Assembly: GCF_001417965.1 (NCBI RefSeq) | Contig: NW_018388005.1 | Coordinates: forward strand, 1 to 64,000 | Length of the DNA stretch: 64,000 nt | Source of the DNA: Exaiptasia diaphana | Lineage: Eukaryota > Cnidaria > Anthozoa > Actiniaria > Aiptasiidae | Direction: 5' to 3' | Translations under genes and position numbers: made by a program | The notes under the pieces: generated by a model | Databases searched by the model: none | Seen by the model: the letters and a program-made list of their open reading frames with translations, nothing else | What the model was told of the DNA's origin: nothing | Shown: positions 12,242-25,700 of the stretch, piece by piece | Layout: the number at the start of each line of letters is the position of its first letter | Position numbering within the stretch: position 1 is the stretch's first letter

Positions 12242-14479
12242 TTTGGACGAGGTTCAGTTAAAACAGGACGCCGATGTGGCTTTACATCTAACAAAATCGA
12301 AGATTGTTTGACGTGCTCTGTCGACACGAAAGGCGAAGAGAATTAATACGAACAGAAAACAAGACCAAACCGATGTTGAGGGCTACCCTTTTATCGACTT
12401 TTATACTAAAGGATATTTTGGATACGATGACAGCAGAATAACAAACACGCCGTGGCAAAGATAGGTCTTTCTTCGTCGAGTGTCCTCCGAATCTAGAAAC
12501 ATAACAACCTACGCATGATTTGTGGACAATAATACACCGGCTTAGAATACGTTACCATGGTAACCATCGGAATCATTCCAGAATAATCGTTGGGTTCATT
12601 CCTTAGCTTTATGATCCTGATGGTGCTCTGTCATTCTCTTCTCAAATGCCAACTATAATGTACACAAAACTAGACTAAATAAATCTTAAAGCATTAAACT
12701 ACCTAGGGTTTTTTTCAGTATTCAACGTAGTTAACTATGGTTATTGGTTTTATAGCTCAATTTCTCTGTCTCAACAAACCTGTAGACTATAAATGTTATT
12801 TTTATTTGAAAACTTATTTTTCGTTTACATACTACTAAAATAATATTATACAAATAGATATTCAATATTCAAGGAGCTCAAAGTCATATCGAGTAAGATG
12901 TTTAAATATGAATGAGATTTTTAATGTAAGCCCGACAATATTAGGACTTGAATTGTATTTCAATAACTGAGAATGTTTTTTTTTTTCATTTCAAGATATT
13001 GACTTTAATGATACTATCGTCAATTTGCATACAAAAACCATAACCCGTCAGTAAGGCTTGCGCAATTATAGTGTAGATGAAACAATAGAAAACAAATTAA
13101 TTTGCATAATTCAGTATGCAATTTACACAGAAATGTTTTTCCGCGTGGTTTAAGTGTTTAAATAGGCGCAACAATGCAATGCTTCAATTTACTTCTCTCT
13201 AAAAACTAAGAAAAACTTTCAACTNATTACTATTAGTATTTAAATGGTGCCGAACCTTTGGACTTCAGTAGCTAGTTTTTTACGCTTCTATGTCTGCACT
13301 CTCGGGTAAATGAGAACAATTCTGCTTATAGTGTACGTTTTTACTCTTGTAGTAGTTTTTGCAATTCGTTCATTTTTATGGACCTCAGTATCAGTATCTG
13401 ACATATTGACGCATGACATATACATGTGGAAAGTTTAACGGTTAAAAATTTAATTAAACATTCGAATTGATGTTCATTTTATTAATATCTGGCAGTAAGT
13501 TTTCATAATTAAGGTTATGTCGTCGGTTCAAGTAGAGGCACAAAGCCCACACGGTGATTTAGAATATAACAAGGTCTGGTACTTTAAACTAACTTCTCAC
13601 GTCACCCTCAGTTCTTGAAGTTCTTCATGTAAAGTCCATGGATAGTATTTGTAGGTATTTTTTGATGATGTATATATATTTACAGTGTATATATTTGTGC
13701 ATGATATGCATACAATTGTAGAATGCTTTTATCGTTTCCGTCAACATGGTCAACATTTTACATGAAAATTACACAAAATTGCTCTAGAAGACAAACTTTT
13801 TTACGTTTATTTTTTATTTTACCATTTACCATTCCACGATACACGGTTGAATGCACTCTGATAAAGTATTTTGCATCTAAGTATTGAGACTGATGTTGGC
13901 AGACTGCACCTGCTGCAAAGAGTTGGAGCTTGTATAAAGACTTTACCGATGTATTTCACTTATTTTGATCAAAGTTGCTTTTGGGATTTATACCGTTTTA
14001 AAAAAGATGTTGGAATAGATTCCATGACATCGTTTTTAGGAGAAAATCCCCATAGCTGGCAATGTCTGAATGCATTGAATTTCGGCATAAATCATTCCGC
14101 AAAATTCTGTTGCACAATATGCTCTCATGCAGATGGCGCTTAATGACTGACTAAGTATCTAACTTGACTGAAGTGAAGATAAAATGGGACATTTTCAAGA
14201 AGCTTTCGGACCAGAGAGAATTCCGTGAACTAGTTTTCCAAATATAATGACACTAACTGCTTCCTAACACGAAATAGAGTACATATATTCTAAAAAGGTA
14301 AAGAATATTCTGGTTATCTCTGCGTTGTTTACACTAATGGCAAATTGCAGACAGAAACCTGTGGGATTTCTCAGGAACGGGCTTTACATTCTTTTCGATT
14401 CACTGTGATTACGTAACTAAGTCGATCTCTTAGTGCGACACAATAGTCAACTTTAGGGACTGCGCAATATTTATCAGGA

Positions 14480-14495
14480 GGGGGGGGGGGGGGGG
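14480..14495 (+). repeat. Poly-G run
   Basis: Sixteen consecutive G residues, followed within 30 bases by another G6. It has G-quadruplex potential and is prone to length error in sequencing. Confidence 0.9.
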
Positions 14496-14631
14496 CAACA
14501 TATAATTCTATGTGCTTAATGAGGGGGGCAATGTCTAAAATTAAGTAGAACTTTAGTTGGAAACTGCAAAATCAACGGTGTCAGATTCGAAAACTCCCCC
14601 TCCTTTTAAACTGAAATTATCTCTTCGAATC

Positions 14632-14802
14632 GCTTTTAGACCGTGGCAGAAGTACATAACCAAGGACCAATCAGGTGCCGTGTAATATGTGCGCGCGTTG
14701 TGATTGGTTGTCTAAAAATAGATTATCGGGATATCTGATGGTGTCGATATTATTGGGGAGATGGACACTTCTGGTTATGTACTTCTGACCGTGGTCAAAA
14801 GC
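14632..14802. mobile_element. Foldback MITE with 25-30 bp terminal inverted repeats
   Basis: GAAGTACATAACC near 14649 is mirrored by GGTTATGTACTTC at 14773-14785. The outer sequence GCTTTTAGACCGTGG is mirrored by CCGTGGTCAAAAGC. The interior of about 110 bp has no coding capacity. It is a non-autonomous DNA transposon by structure; family not determined. Confidence 0.8.
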
Positions 14803-14906
14803 GGCATAAAACATTAGAACATATCATATTCCGGCATTTTGATTTCGGTCAACGCATGCGCAATGAAACCGGAACTGCAGAAATTTTGATGAAAAAATAG
14901 AATATG

Positions 14907-14966
14907 CCAGAGCCCTCGTTTCTCGGCCTGACCAAGAGGAACGACGGCTCTGGGTACGAGATTGAC
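14907..14966. repeat. Imperfect palindrome fused to recurrent CTCTGGGTACGAG motif
   Basis: CCAGAGCCCTCGTT at 14907 is mirrored by AACGACGGCTCTGG ending near 14953. The right arm runs directly into GGCTCTGGGTACGAGATTGAC (14946-14966). The same string is in the loop of the foldback element near 2176, and variants lie near 2531, 44248 and 50528, so it belongs to a dispersed repeat family. Confidence 0.7.
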
Positions 14967-16783
14967 AAGGTAACTGCTGAGTTTAGTCGCTTTTGAGCAT
15001 GCGCAATGTAAACACAGGACATTTTAATTATTATTCATCCCACATGGAAGCAAGCCATTTGTTACATACATGATGCGATACTAAAACTGAGACCTTTGCT
15101 GGTGTTGGATTGTCTCAAGGGTAACGACCGTGTTGTCAATAACGACGACTAGTGTTGTATCAGATTTACAAGATCAATCAGCTGAACAAATAGACAGCCG
15201 AGTAATGGTTCATGAATTATTAATGAGTTTATAATAGNAAATATAAACGTTTTTTAAAGAATGCACTCATTATAGAGCAATTCCCGGTTTCACCCGAGTG
15301 TAGCCATTAGCACTTACTAGGCGAGCAATAGAGAGCAAAGGCACATAGATTTATGTTATAACGTTTTGAGGATGACTGAAGTGAAAATATTTTGAACCTG
15401 TTGATAACTCGAGAAGATTAAGGAGAGGCTATGCACAGTGTTCTTGCCGAAGAGATTTGCAAACATCAACATGAAAACCGTTATCTATAAACTATTTCTT
15501 AATTTCTGCAAATGAGATTTATAGGTACTATATGTATTGTATAGCTGTAGCTACAGTTATTAGAGCGGTATGTAATTCCTTTCAAGGATTATTCTANGAT
15601 AGACAATCAGTTTTTGGTCGCTGGGATTTTATCTTCTCGTGCCCTTTCAATGCTCGAAGACGAAATCCTTATCTCTCTTCACGTCATGTTATATCCTCTA
15701 TAAAATGCATATTATCGAGGCAAAAACAATTCTTCCTATTTATCAGCAAATCACAGAAACTCTAATGACACACTTCTTACTAAAATCCCTCTATGATGTC
15801 ATAATTATCTGCAGGAGTAAGTGAATCGAAGCTTTTTCGCACTTTTTAAACGAGCATGTTTTATGTTATACTTTTTAAATGTATTTTATGTTGTGATTTT
15901 TAAGTATGTTTTTTTATTTGCGCATTGATTAATTTGTTTTATTTATTTCATGAATCACTTACCATCCTGACCATTAAAAGCAGGAACCATATATCACTTA
16001 TCTTAGGTAATGGTTATATATTTTGACATTCGTGATGGGAATATGTCTTTGATGAAACTAAAAGAATTTTTGTTAAGAAATAATAATTATTATGACATGA
16101 GCTGAATATACAGCTATTTGCAATAATTGTGACAATTGACCTAAAAATAATGATGGGATATCTTAGCTGATACTTTTTTTGAGAAAATATTTACAGTACT
16201 GGACACCTAAATGATATATTTGCGATAATATCACATAATTTGGAAGTTGACTCTGATATATTTGAACTATCTCAGGGGGGTCGAAATTGCTGAAAATTGG
16301 TAAAATGGAAAATGATATTTAGGACTTGGTAACCACGCAGCTCATGTTATATTTTAAAAGTGAACAAGAATTATTGCCCCAGTTAAGCTCTACCAAAAAC
16401 ACCTGTTTACAGCAGGCATATATATATTTATCATAGAATTTTAGGTTTCAACATCGTTTCAAGGCTGTCGAGTGATTTTATAATTTCATTGTTGCTATAT
16501 TTCAGCATAATGATATTTTTCAAAAATAATCATTAAAAAAACGGTGTGCACAAATATTGGAACTGTTTTCCTTTAAATTGAAGAGTTCGCTCTTCATGTT
16601 TCAGTTACCAGTCCTCAGTCCCAAGACGATCTGCCCGACTTGAGAATGTTTGCTAGCTACTTTCTCATCGGACAAGCGACTCATATCCAACAGATTTGAC
16701 ATGATTTACATTGCAAACAACCTGCGTTTTAGGAGAGAACTGTTACGAGAATTCAAGTGATTGCCGGATCGTAACTGGCTTTT

Positions 16784-19700
16784 ATGTTACCATCGCTACC
16801 AGCTGACGTAACGGTGGCAGTATTAACCGATCAATACACCGTGAAAAAAGAAAGCATGGAAGGTGGCCACAACGATATGGTCGCGCTAGAAGCCATCCGT
16901 GACGAAGCCTCGAACGACCAGATTGATGTAGAGGAAATCTCGTGTATGTTTCTTGGAGTTAGAACTCTGCCGCGACGTTGGCTCCTCGTCGTGTACAGCA
17001 ATCGATATCCTTTTATAATATCTTTAAATGTCAAATCAACAGTTAAAATTTCATAGCTTATTTTTAAAGTGGAAAACAATTCCCGTTTATACTTGTATTT
17101 CTCTTTCATTTACTCACTTGAAAGGTTGTTCTCTCGCTCAGCACTGCTCACTGCCTTAAACCTTTAAGATGTCAAATCAATAGATTGTTGAGACCTGACA
17201 TCAACTGACTGTCAACCATGGATTAGGTTAGTAAGATTTGGATGTAGGCTTTAAACATTCTTTCTTGACTCTTGATCGGATTGAAGCATTTTATTTGTTG
17301 ACATTAGATACCATCAAACTACATATCTTGCAATGAAATATGATATTTTCACCTGCAAAATGGAATCCGGCAAATCTGTTTTTCAATTCAAATTATACTT
17401 GATATCGATTTTGTATATAATGGCCTTCTACATTTATCACATACGAATGGAGATGAACTAGTATCTCCTTGTGTACTGCCCCTGAAAATTTACTATGAAA
17501 GAACACTTGATCGCGCGTATAACTTGAAATATTTTATTCCTAGGAACACAAATTATGCTTTTTTGGCTGTGTTCAAAATGCACCGTATGGTTTGAAACAC
17601 TTTGGATTGATCAATTTTTGACTGGCTATTTGGTTGTGAGGAGGGATCAGTCAAATTTACTATATACAATTCGTACATTTATTTTATTTCAGATAAGTTG
17701 TATGGATGCTATATATTCATTGTTTTAGGCGAGAAATTATGTCTTCGCTGCCTTCTTTCTACGGCTGGTTAGTGCTTCGCATATTATTATTATTATTATT
17801 ATTATTATTTTCCAATACGGCCGCCCCTCAACAGAGGATTATTGGCCGGGAGATTGTTCCCGTTGGTCGCTTTAAAAGCCGCTCATAAACCAATTATTAT
17901 TGGGCTGTTTATTGATATTTTCCTTTTCTCAAATTCCCTAATCTTGGATACACGCTAGCTAGCCGCAACGAAAATTTAACCAAAAATATCAGCGAGTTGT
18001 CGAAGACTTGAAATCTGTCATTAGTATAATCTTCTATATTTGAAAGTTAAGTGCCTTTATTTCGGCTCACTGTCTCTTTTTTCTCGTACTTGCAAGCCCT
18101 TAGACTGCCTTACAAATGGGGAGGGGGGGGTGTTTTGCGGACCTAAATTTAAAATTTTTAAATTGGTTTGATGAACAGGTCTATTGTGTAAGAACTGGCT
18201 GCTAGAATGAGCAGTTTATAATAAAACACCACTGTAACAAAGATATAATAGAGTTTGAATGTAGAAAGCCTTGGATTCGGTGCCCATGGTTACCTGCATG
18301 ATTTTGAAGTCCGGATACGTTTGAATGAGCAAGCTTCAGCTTGATTCAAAATACCCCTATACACGTGAACAGGGCTGTAGATTTTGATATTTTTAAACGC
18401 AGCACTGCTATTTATATGACCCATTAACTTAGATTAAATCTATTTTCACAAGTACACTAGATATAATTGTTATATACAACCGAGTTGCAAAAACGTTGTG
18501 GTTGTCATAGAGAAACAGAACATTTGTAAAAAAGACAAAAGAAAGCTTTTAGACTGAGCGATCATCCTTTTGTCTGTTTTAATTTATTACTTTTTACTAA
18601 ATAAAAATGTTCTTTTTCTTTCAATTTCTTTTTGCAATTACGGTTGTGTACAAGATTTTTTTAAATTCATTATTCTAATTCATTTCCTTGTACGTTTGAT
18701 CAGTCTTTAAGTCGGCATTTTTATTCAAAAAAGTAAGTAAGGAGGTTTTCCAATAGAGTCGGGCTTTTTTTCTTTCCATTTCTTGTTATCTCCAGTCCTT
18801 TAGGCAAAGGGTAATGTTTTCCAACATTGCATCTCATCCAGTCCTTACTAATTCATGCACGGCATAGTCACTTAAATTATCTTCCCTTAACTCATTATCA
18901 CCTGGTTTGAGCGCGTTAGTATGTTTGTCATCCTAGTCAACTGTGTAACTCTAGCAATGGATGATCCCTATGATAGACAATGTGAGAGCTTACGCTGTCA
19001 GATCTTGCAGAGTATAGAGCACTTCATCTTTGCTTTTTTTCTGCTGGAGCTGGTAGTTAAGATGATAGCAATGGGTGTATGGGGTAAGAAGGGGTACATG
19101 CAGGAACCTTGGAATCGACTAGACTTCGTGATCATAGCAGTAGGGTGAGTATTATTATGCATGGTAACAAGGATATTGCAGATGCTCTGTCATTATATCT
19201 GTTTCCTTTATTTTAGAACTGTAGAAAAGTTAATGGAGGGCAGCGACTACTTGACAATTATTAGGGCATTCAGGGTCCTTCGACCTTTGAGAGCCATCAA
19301 CAAGGTTCCAAGTAAGAATCACTACGATTTCGGGGCTGGATTTGAATGCTTCAATCAGTGATTTTTTTATTGTTTTTTTTTTTGTTTGATTGGTAGGTAT
19401 ACGTATTTTGGTTACTCTTCTACTCGACACTCTCCCTATGTTGGGGAATGTTCTTTTGCTCTCGTTCTTAATATTTTTTGTATTTGGCATCATCGCTGTT
19501 CAATTATGGCAGGGACATTTGAGGAATCGATGTTTTATTGATTTGCCCCTAACCTATCGGTAAGTAGGAAACGACTGTACCCGGAGGCGTAGTACGTATA
19601 TGACGTCCAAAGCCACTGCAAAAAAGAAAAGAAAAGAAAAGAGAGGGAAATAACGTCTCGCATATTTTTAAAATATTTCGCTTTTCCTAGTACAGTGTCT

Positions 19701-22700
19701 TCTAGTCCTCACTAGTAGTAATATATCTAATCATTTTACGGAAACGATACAATTTCCGGTCTACGACGCAAATTACGACACAGTTGGAGTTGTTTTCTTT
19801 TCATTGTTATTTCAAAGATGCATTTATGATTTGTGAACAATATGGACGCTACGTCTCTGTATCGAAACGTGTTGAAGACGAGACAGAGAAGAAAACAAAA
19901 TAAAACACATAGTGCTAGTATACCTAGAATTGCTATCGTTCCAATAGGCTAGGTATTTATGTCTGATTACGTCATGCATTGTAGGATAAAATTGCGACGT
20001 TTCAACTATAAATTGTGGGTAAGGATGAACATATATAAGACATACAACATCTAGTTTGAACATCAGTCAAAGGTATATAGAAGACAGGTTTACATCCGTT
20101 GAAGTCTACTACACATTATCTCTATAATATATATTTATCACTTTTTTAGAACCAATGAATCTTTATTCTACAAGCCGAGCTTTGATAAACCTGATTACAT
20201 CTGTTCACTTCCACAAGACAATGGCATGACGTCATGCAATCATATTCCACCAAACTATGCAAACGACAGGACTTGCACTCAAAATTTCCGCACAGTCCAT
20301 CACAATCACACAATGATCAATAGCAGTGACTGCATTGGCTGGTTGTATAAAACGTGTAGGAGAGAGGGACCTAATCCTTTTTATGGAACGACATCATTTG
20401 ATAATATAGTGATAGCTTGGATAGCAATATTTCAGGTTAGTCCTCAACACGTCACACGTTCATATGGAAAATCCCAATCAGTTTAGCTTCATGTCTGCAG
20501 GTTATTACATTAGAAGGATGGTCAGAAATAATGTACCTTGTGCAAGACTCCCACAGCTTCTGGAACTGGATATACTTCGTCATCTTAGTTGTGGTACGTT
20601 TTAACATTAATGTCTTACTTTATATAAGCTATAGTATATAAACTATTAATATCTGAGCTCTACCTTTTATAGATTGGTGCTTTCTTTTTGGTCAATTTGT
20701 GCTTGGTTGTTATTACCATGCAGTTCCAGGAAACAAAAGCAAGGGAAATTGAACTTATTGAAGAAAGTCGGCGTCGTCAAGGGATAAACATATCTAGTAT
20801 GCAAGCCTACTCGTGTTTTCAGACTCTTAAGCGTTATGTACAAGAATTTTGTTGTTCAAGACAAGCCTTCAAGAGAAAACAAAGTCAAATTCATCACCAT
20901 CACCATCACTTTCACCATCACCACCATTTTCATCATCATTTGTATGATTGCTACACGTCGTCACCTGTACTTTCTCCAGAAATAAAATCCAAACCCTATA
21001 TAATTGAAGTAGAAGATGAGTCAAGTACAGGGCCTTGCATTCCTGCAATCACCATTGAAAAAGTTGATGATGAAATATCCGATCTACAAGTACATCCCTC
21101 CCGTTCTACATTTCTCTTCCCAAAAAGTGAGTCTGCCGCTTTCTCCAAGGGCATTTCTATTCATACAGAAGCGTCATCATCTATTTTTTCCAAAGAAATT
21201 CTAGCAACATCGAGCGTTAGTTTGACTGTACCTTCAGGTGCTGCTAATGCTCATGCAACTGCCAGTGCATCAGCATCTTTACCAATTATCAGAATAAGTC
21301 AAGATCATGGATTCGCTGTCGCGGGTACATCGGATTCTTCTTCTGCTGACTTTGAATCACGACCTCGTAGTAGTAGTGACACATGTGGTAAACGAAGTAA
21401 CACCGAAGTAGTTACAAATCATTCTGTTCATCAACGACGTCACAGCCAACCGTTTGGTGATCAAGAAATCGCGATGTCAGTCAAAAATTCTCAAATATGT
21501 TCTAGAAAGTGGCAGGATCTTCAAGAACTAGAGCTAAAGAAACTGGAAATTGAAACCTCGAAACTTGAAAAGGAATCGTTTAAAAGTAAATACAGCTTCG
21601 ACAAAAGGAACGGGACCTCCAGGCTTTCTGAAGTTCCTTCGTTGCAGATGTACAACAGTAGTGTTCATGGCACTAAAAGTGGTGATGACACATCACAAGA
21701 AAAAGGTCAGAATGTCAGTCCAAACAATATGGTAGATATTGGTATTGTTACAGATACTAGTGACCACATAGGTAAGCGACAATCTAAAGATGGATATTTA
21801 TTCTAATGAAAATCTGCCGATTACCTCACGAAACCATTGTTGTATTATTACCAAAGTATTGTGTAAACACTCGTCTCTTCCCAGGGAGGGATGAGAAAAG
21901 GTTGTGCACAAGAAGCCTGGCTTTCTATGTTTCCACAGTGGTTCTTTATTTTGCAATTTGAATGAAAGTCAACATTAGACGGGGCTTCAATATAATATGT
22001 GCATACTTTATTAAAAGCTGTCCTTCTGAATTTCTCTCCTTTTAACATTTTTTCATATAGGCGACAACAATGAGGGCTATGTAGCTGACACGGATGAACG
22101 CAAATCTCGTGGAATTCACACTCGCAAAGATAATGATATTTACGACAGTATTTTTGATCTACGGCAATGTGACTCTTATGATGTTGCACGAAAAAATGGG
22201 CCTTGTAGTCGCTTGCGCAATTTCTTTCGTAGATTGGCTGAAAGCAAGCAATTTGTACACTTTATTATGATTTCCATACTGGTTAACATGATTTGTATGG
22301 GACTGGAGCATTATAAGCAGGTACTGGATCATAATCGAGTCTTACTGTGTAGTCTTGTATGCATATATTTATAATTTCTCTGCTTAATTGTTGAATATGA
22401 ATTTTTTTGTGCTCTTTTTTCCAATCTTTTAGTTTGCTTTTTCAGATTTTACTTTCGATTTATAAGTCACAGCTTTGATCTATCATTTCTGTTTTTCTTG
22501 ATGTAGCCCGAAAGATTAACCGCTGCTCTGGAGCAATCCAATATCATTTTTGTAAGCATCTTTTCACTAGAGATGTTAATCAACCTGATGGCTTACGGTT
22601 TTACAGGCTATCTCAGTCAGGTGCAAAACGTATTTGACGGCTTCGTCGTTGTTGTAAGGTAAGTTACTAGCATTATATTAGGGAATATATGACCCAAGTG

Positions 22701-25700
22701 TTCAAGTAATACCAGTCTACCAGTTAGTCCACAAATCAATCACACTTACATAAGTTTCACTATAGCTCGCTACCCAAACTCCTCATTGAAGTTCACAAAC
22801 ATATGTCGAATTATAACAGGATTCTCGTCGGTTGACCTTGAATATTGATAAGAAAATAAATGAACATCAATATTTTAACATGAGTTTTCACATGAAGAGA
22901 CTAGGAATTGCCGTGCACAAAAACTGACTAGACTACTCGTTTGTTCCTCTCAGTTGCACATGCTCACTCAAAGCTCGCTTCGCCCTACTCTTAATGCATC
23001 GCAGCATTAAATACCGTCTTGTCCGAAATGATTATACGAGCCATCATAATCTATCTTTTGCACTTATTTTTCTTCAGCGTTGCCGAACTTCTCGTCAACC
23101 AAGACTACGCAAGGCTATCTGTGTTTCGTAGCATTCGACTACTGCGCATTTTCAAACTTGTTCGCCCTGTGCGTTACCAGCTACTTGTTATCCTCCGAAC
23201 AATGAACAGCGTAGTGACCTTTTTCGGTCTTCTCTTTCTCTTTATGTTTGCCTTTTGTATTCTTGGAATGAATCTGTTTGGTGGAAAATTTTTCTTCTAC
23301 GATGCCAACAATGAAAAAGTATTAAGGAGATCCAACTTTGATAGTTTTTTATGGGCAATGGTTACAGTATTCCAGGTATATATCTGCATCATTCATTTGG
23401 TTGTGTCAGTAGTCTTTTTGGGAGAAGTATACTACCATTTACATTTTATGACATTCTTAGAACTTGTGCACAACTAATGCCATATTTGGTCGCATGAACA
23501 AAAGATTTTTGTACTGAATCTAGACCATTATGCAACGAAAACACCAATGATTTCTAATGATTTTCTTTTTCACATTATCATTCGTCATTTCTTGTCCAAT
23601 GTGATGCTTAATGCTCTAGATATTATAGACCTTTCAAGCCAGCGCTGGAAACCGCTTTTATGGGGGAGTATTTCCACCACATTTTTTAAGATTTAAGATC
23701 TTTTCAAATCATAGAAGCGTAATTCATAATTATGTTTCCTCGTGTGATTGCATTTCCAACCCCATGCTTCTTGTTTCATTGTGTTAATATGTTTCATGTA
23801 GATACTTACACAAGAAAACTGGAATCATGTCATGTACGATGGAATGAGAGTCACAAATAATTGGGCGGCATTATATTTTATCGCGCTAATGATCGTTGGG
23901 TACTACGTGCTGTTTAACCTACTTGTCGCTATACTCGTAGAGGGTTTTACAAACACTGAGGTAAGCAGATGATAGTAAAGTATCTCCTAACCACACTAGT
24001 TGATATAAGATTATTCTTGTTGAATTATTTTAGCATAATGAATTGTTCTTATTTTTCAATGACTGCATTTCTGTAGGATACCTTAATCGCTCAATCTGAA
24101 GCNCGCCGGTCAAGTATTAAGCAAGGACAGACAAGTAAATATTCCAAACATACCTACAATCTTCACTCAGACATGAAACCGAAAGATTCTGTTAAAAAAG
24201 ACGTTTTCGAAGAAAATTGCTCACTTTCACGTGACTCGACATTAGACTATTGTGGCCATGCAGTGCGTGGTGCAGTGTGGTCAAATCGACAAGCACGTAC
24301 AAAAGCCAAAAATTCTCTGGGTATTCAAAAAAATTGGGCAGGTATGAACTCTTGTAAGTCGACTTCAGTTAATAAATGTGGGAAAAGTTTTTTGACGATG
24401 CCCGAATTAAAGCAGAAACGAAAGACCCCGACAAATGTTTGGGAAATGACTTTAAGGCTGCCTGGGCGTGAGTCGCGCGATGTCAGTGACAGATTATCTA
24501 CCGGGGATTTTAAATGGAATCCGTCTTTTGTACCAAACGACAATGATAGAAGCTCAGAGATTGCAATGAATAGTGGTGAAGTTGGGCAATGCTCTTTAAC
24601 AGATGANCAATACTGTCAGTTTATTCCTAAACACACAACCAGTGCCACCCAAGAATCTATCAGAGAATTTGTCAATAATCAAGTGTCACACGAAAACAAG
24701 CAAGACTTGAAGACAATATTTGACAGTAATGTTGTGAAGCAACAAGCGACCAGGGATATAATTGCCATATCTGACCCTGAAACTGGTGTGCCACAGGCTA
24801 CACCTCGATATAGGGTAAGTGATTACATACATCGCATTACTATACAGGCTTCGCTGATTGGCTAAAGTATTGGAACGAAAGTAGGGTCTGTGATCATATT
24901 CCAAAATCGCCTAACTTACTCCTGTACATTTAATCGTAGATCACTGGGAGACAGGGTTTCTTCAGTAGCAGAAGAGAATGGTCATTGTTCATGCTCTCTC
25001 CTGATGACAGGTAAAAGAGGTGCACAAATGAGTCATCTTTATGGTCTTAGTTAATCACAACTTTTCATAGTTCAAAACCGTATACTTCTTGTAGGTGATA
25101 AGTTCTTGTCCGCCATAAATTCATTTATCAACAGATTTCGCACAACCTTGTTGACGATCTGCAGTCACAAGATATTTGATTACGTGATACTAGTATTTAT
25201 TCTGATGAGCTGTGTGGTTCTTGCCATGGAGGGACCTGGAACAGACAACAATGCAACGGTATAAGAGTTGCTTCATTGTTTGTATTCATTTCATTATGTT
25301 TTTCGTTTTTTAGGGCTCCTTGATCAATATTGTGAAAATAGTCTCAATAAATCGATTTAAAAACTTTAAGAATGAGCACTTCAAATGAGGTGAAAGAATA
25401 GCACATAAGCCTATCGGGGCATGAACACTGCAACAATTACTAAAACAGTAGCCTATGATCGATATGTCGCGGTAATTAGTATATAAAACACATGATCATA
25501 TTAGCAAATATACCTCATCTATTACGGCTGCGAAAGTGTGCATATAGATGTATGCCGCCCCTAAAACAACGTTGCGGCTAGATTTAAACTCTCTTTTCAA
25601 TTTTATAGGTCAGAGAAATAATCGACATATCAATGCTATTATTCACAGTGGTATTTACTATCGAAATGATGATGAAGGTATGTTGTGTCATTTTCGGTTA

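Larger units (their letters stand above)
12242..16783. other. Gene-poor region between exchanger and Cav3
   Basis: About 4.5 kb between the divergent NCX (-) and Cav3 (+) starts, so both promoters must lie here. Open frames are short (90 codons at 13871-14143, 77 at 15532-15765) and carry no recognisable domain. Contents I can support are a G-homopolymer (14480-14495), a MITE (14632-14802) and a palindrome joined to a recurrent motif (14907-14966). Confidence 0.6.

Noticed and set aside
13871-14143. 90-codon frame between NCX and Cav3
   Set aside because: No recognisable domain, no splice partners, and no start context that stands out.
18912-19144. GT-AG acceptor at TTTGAG|CGC for Cav3 exon 2
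   Set aside because: It would drop the conserved WFE residues and has no matching GT donor in phase; the U12 signals explain both ends.
25095-25258. Exon start after CTTGTAG at 25094
   Set aside because: It breaks the reading frame with the preceding exon; the acceptor at 25134 keeps phase and homology.
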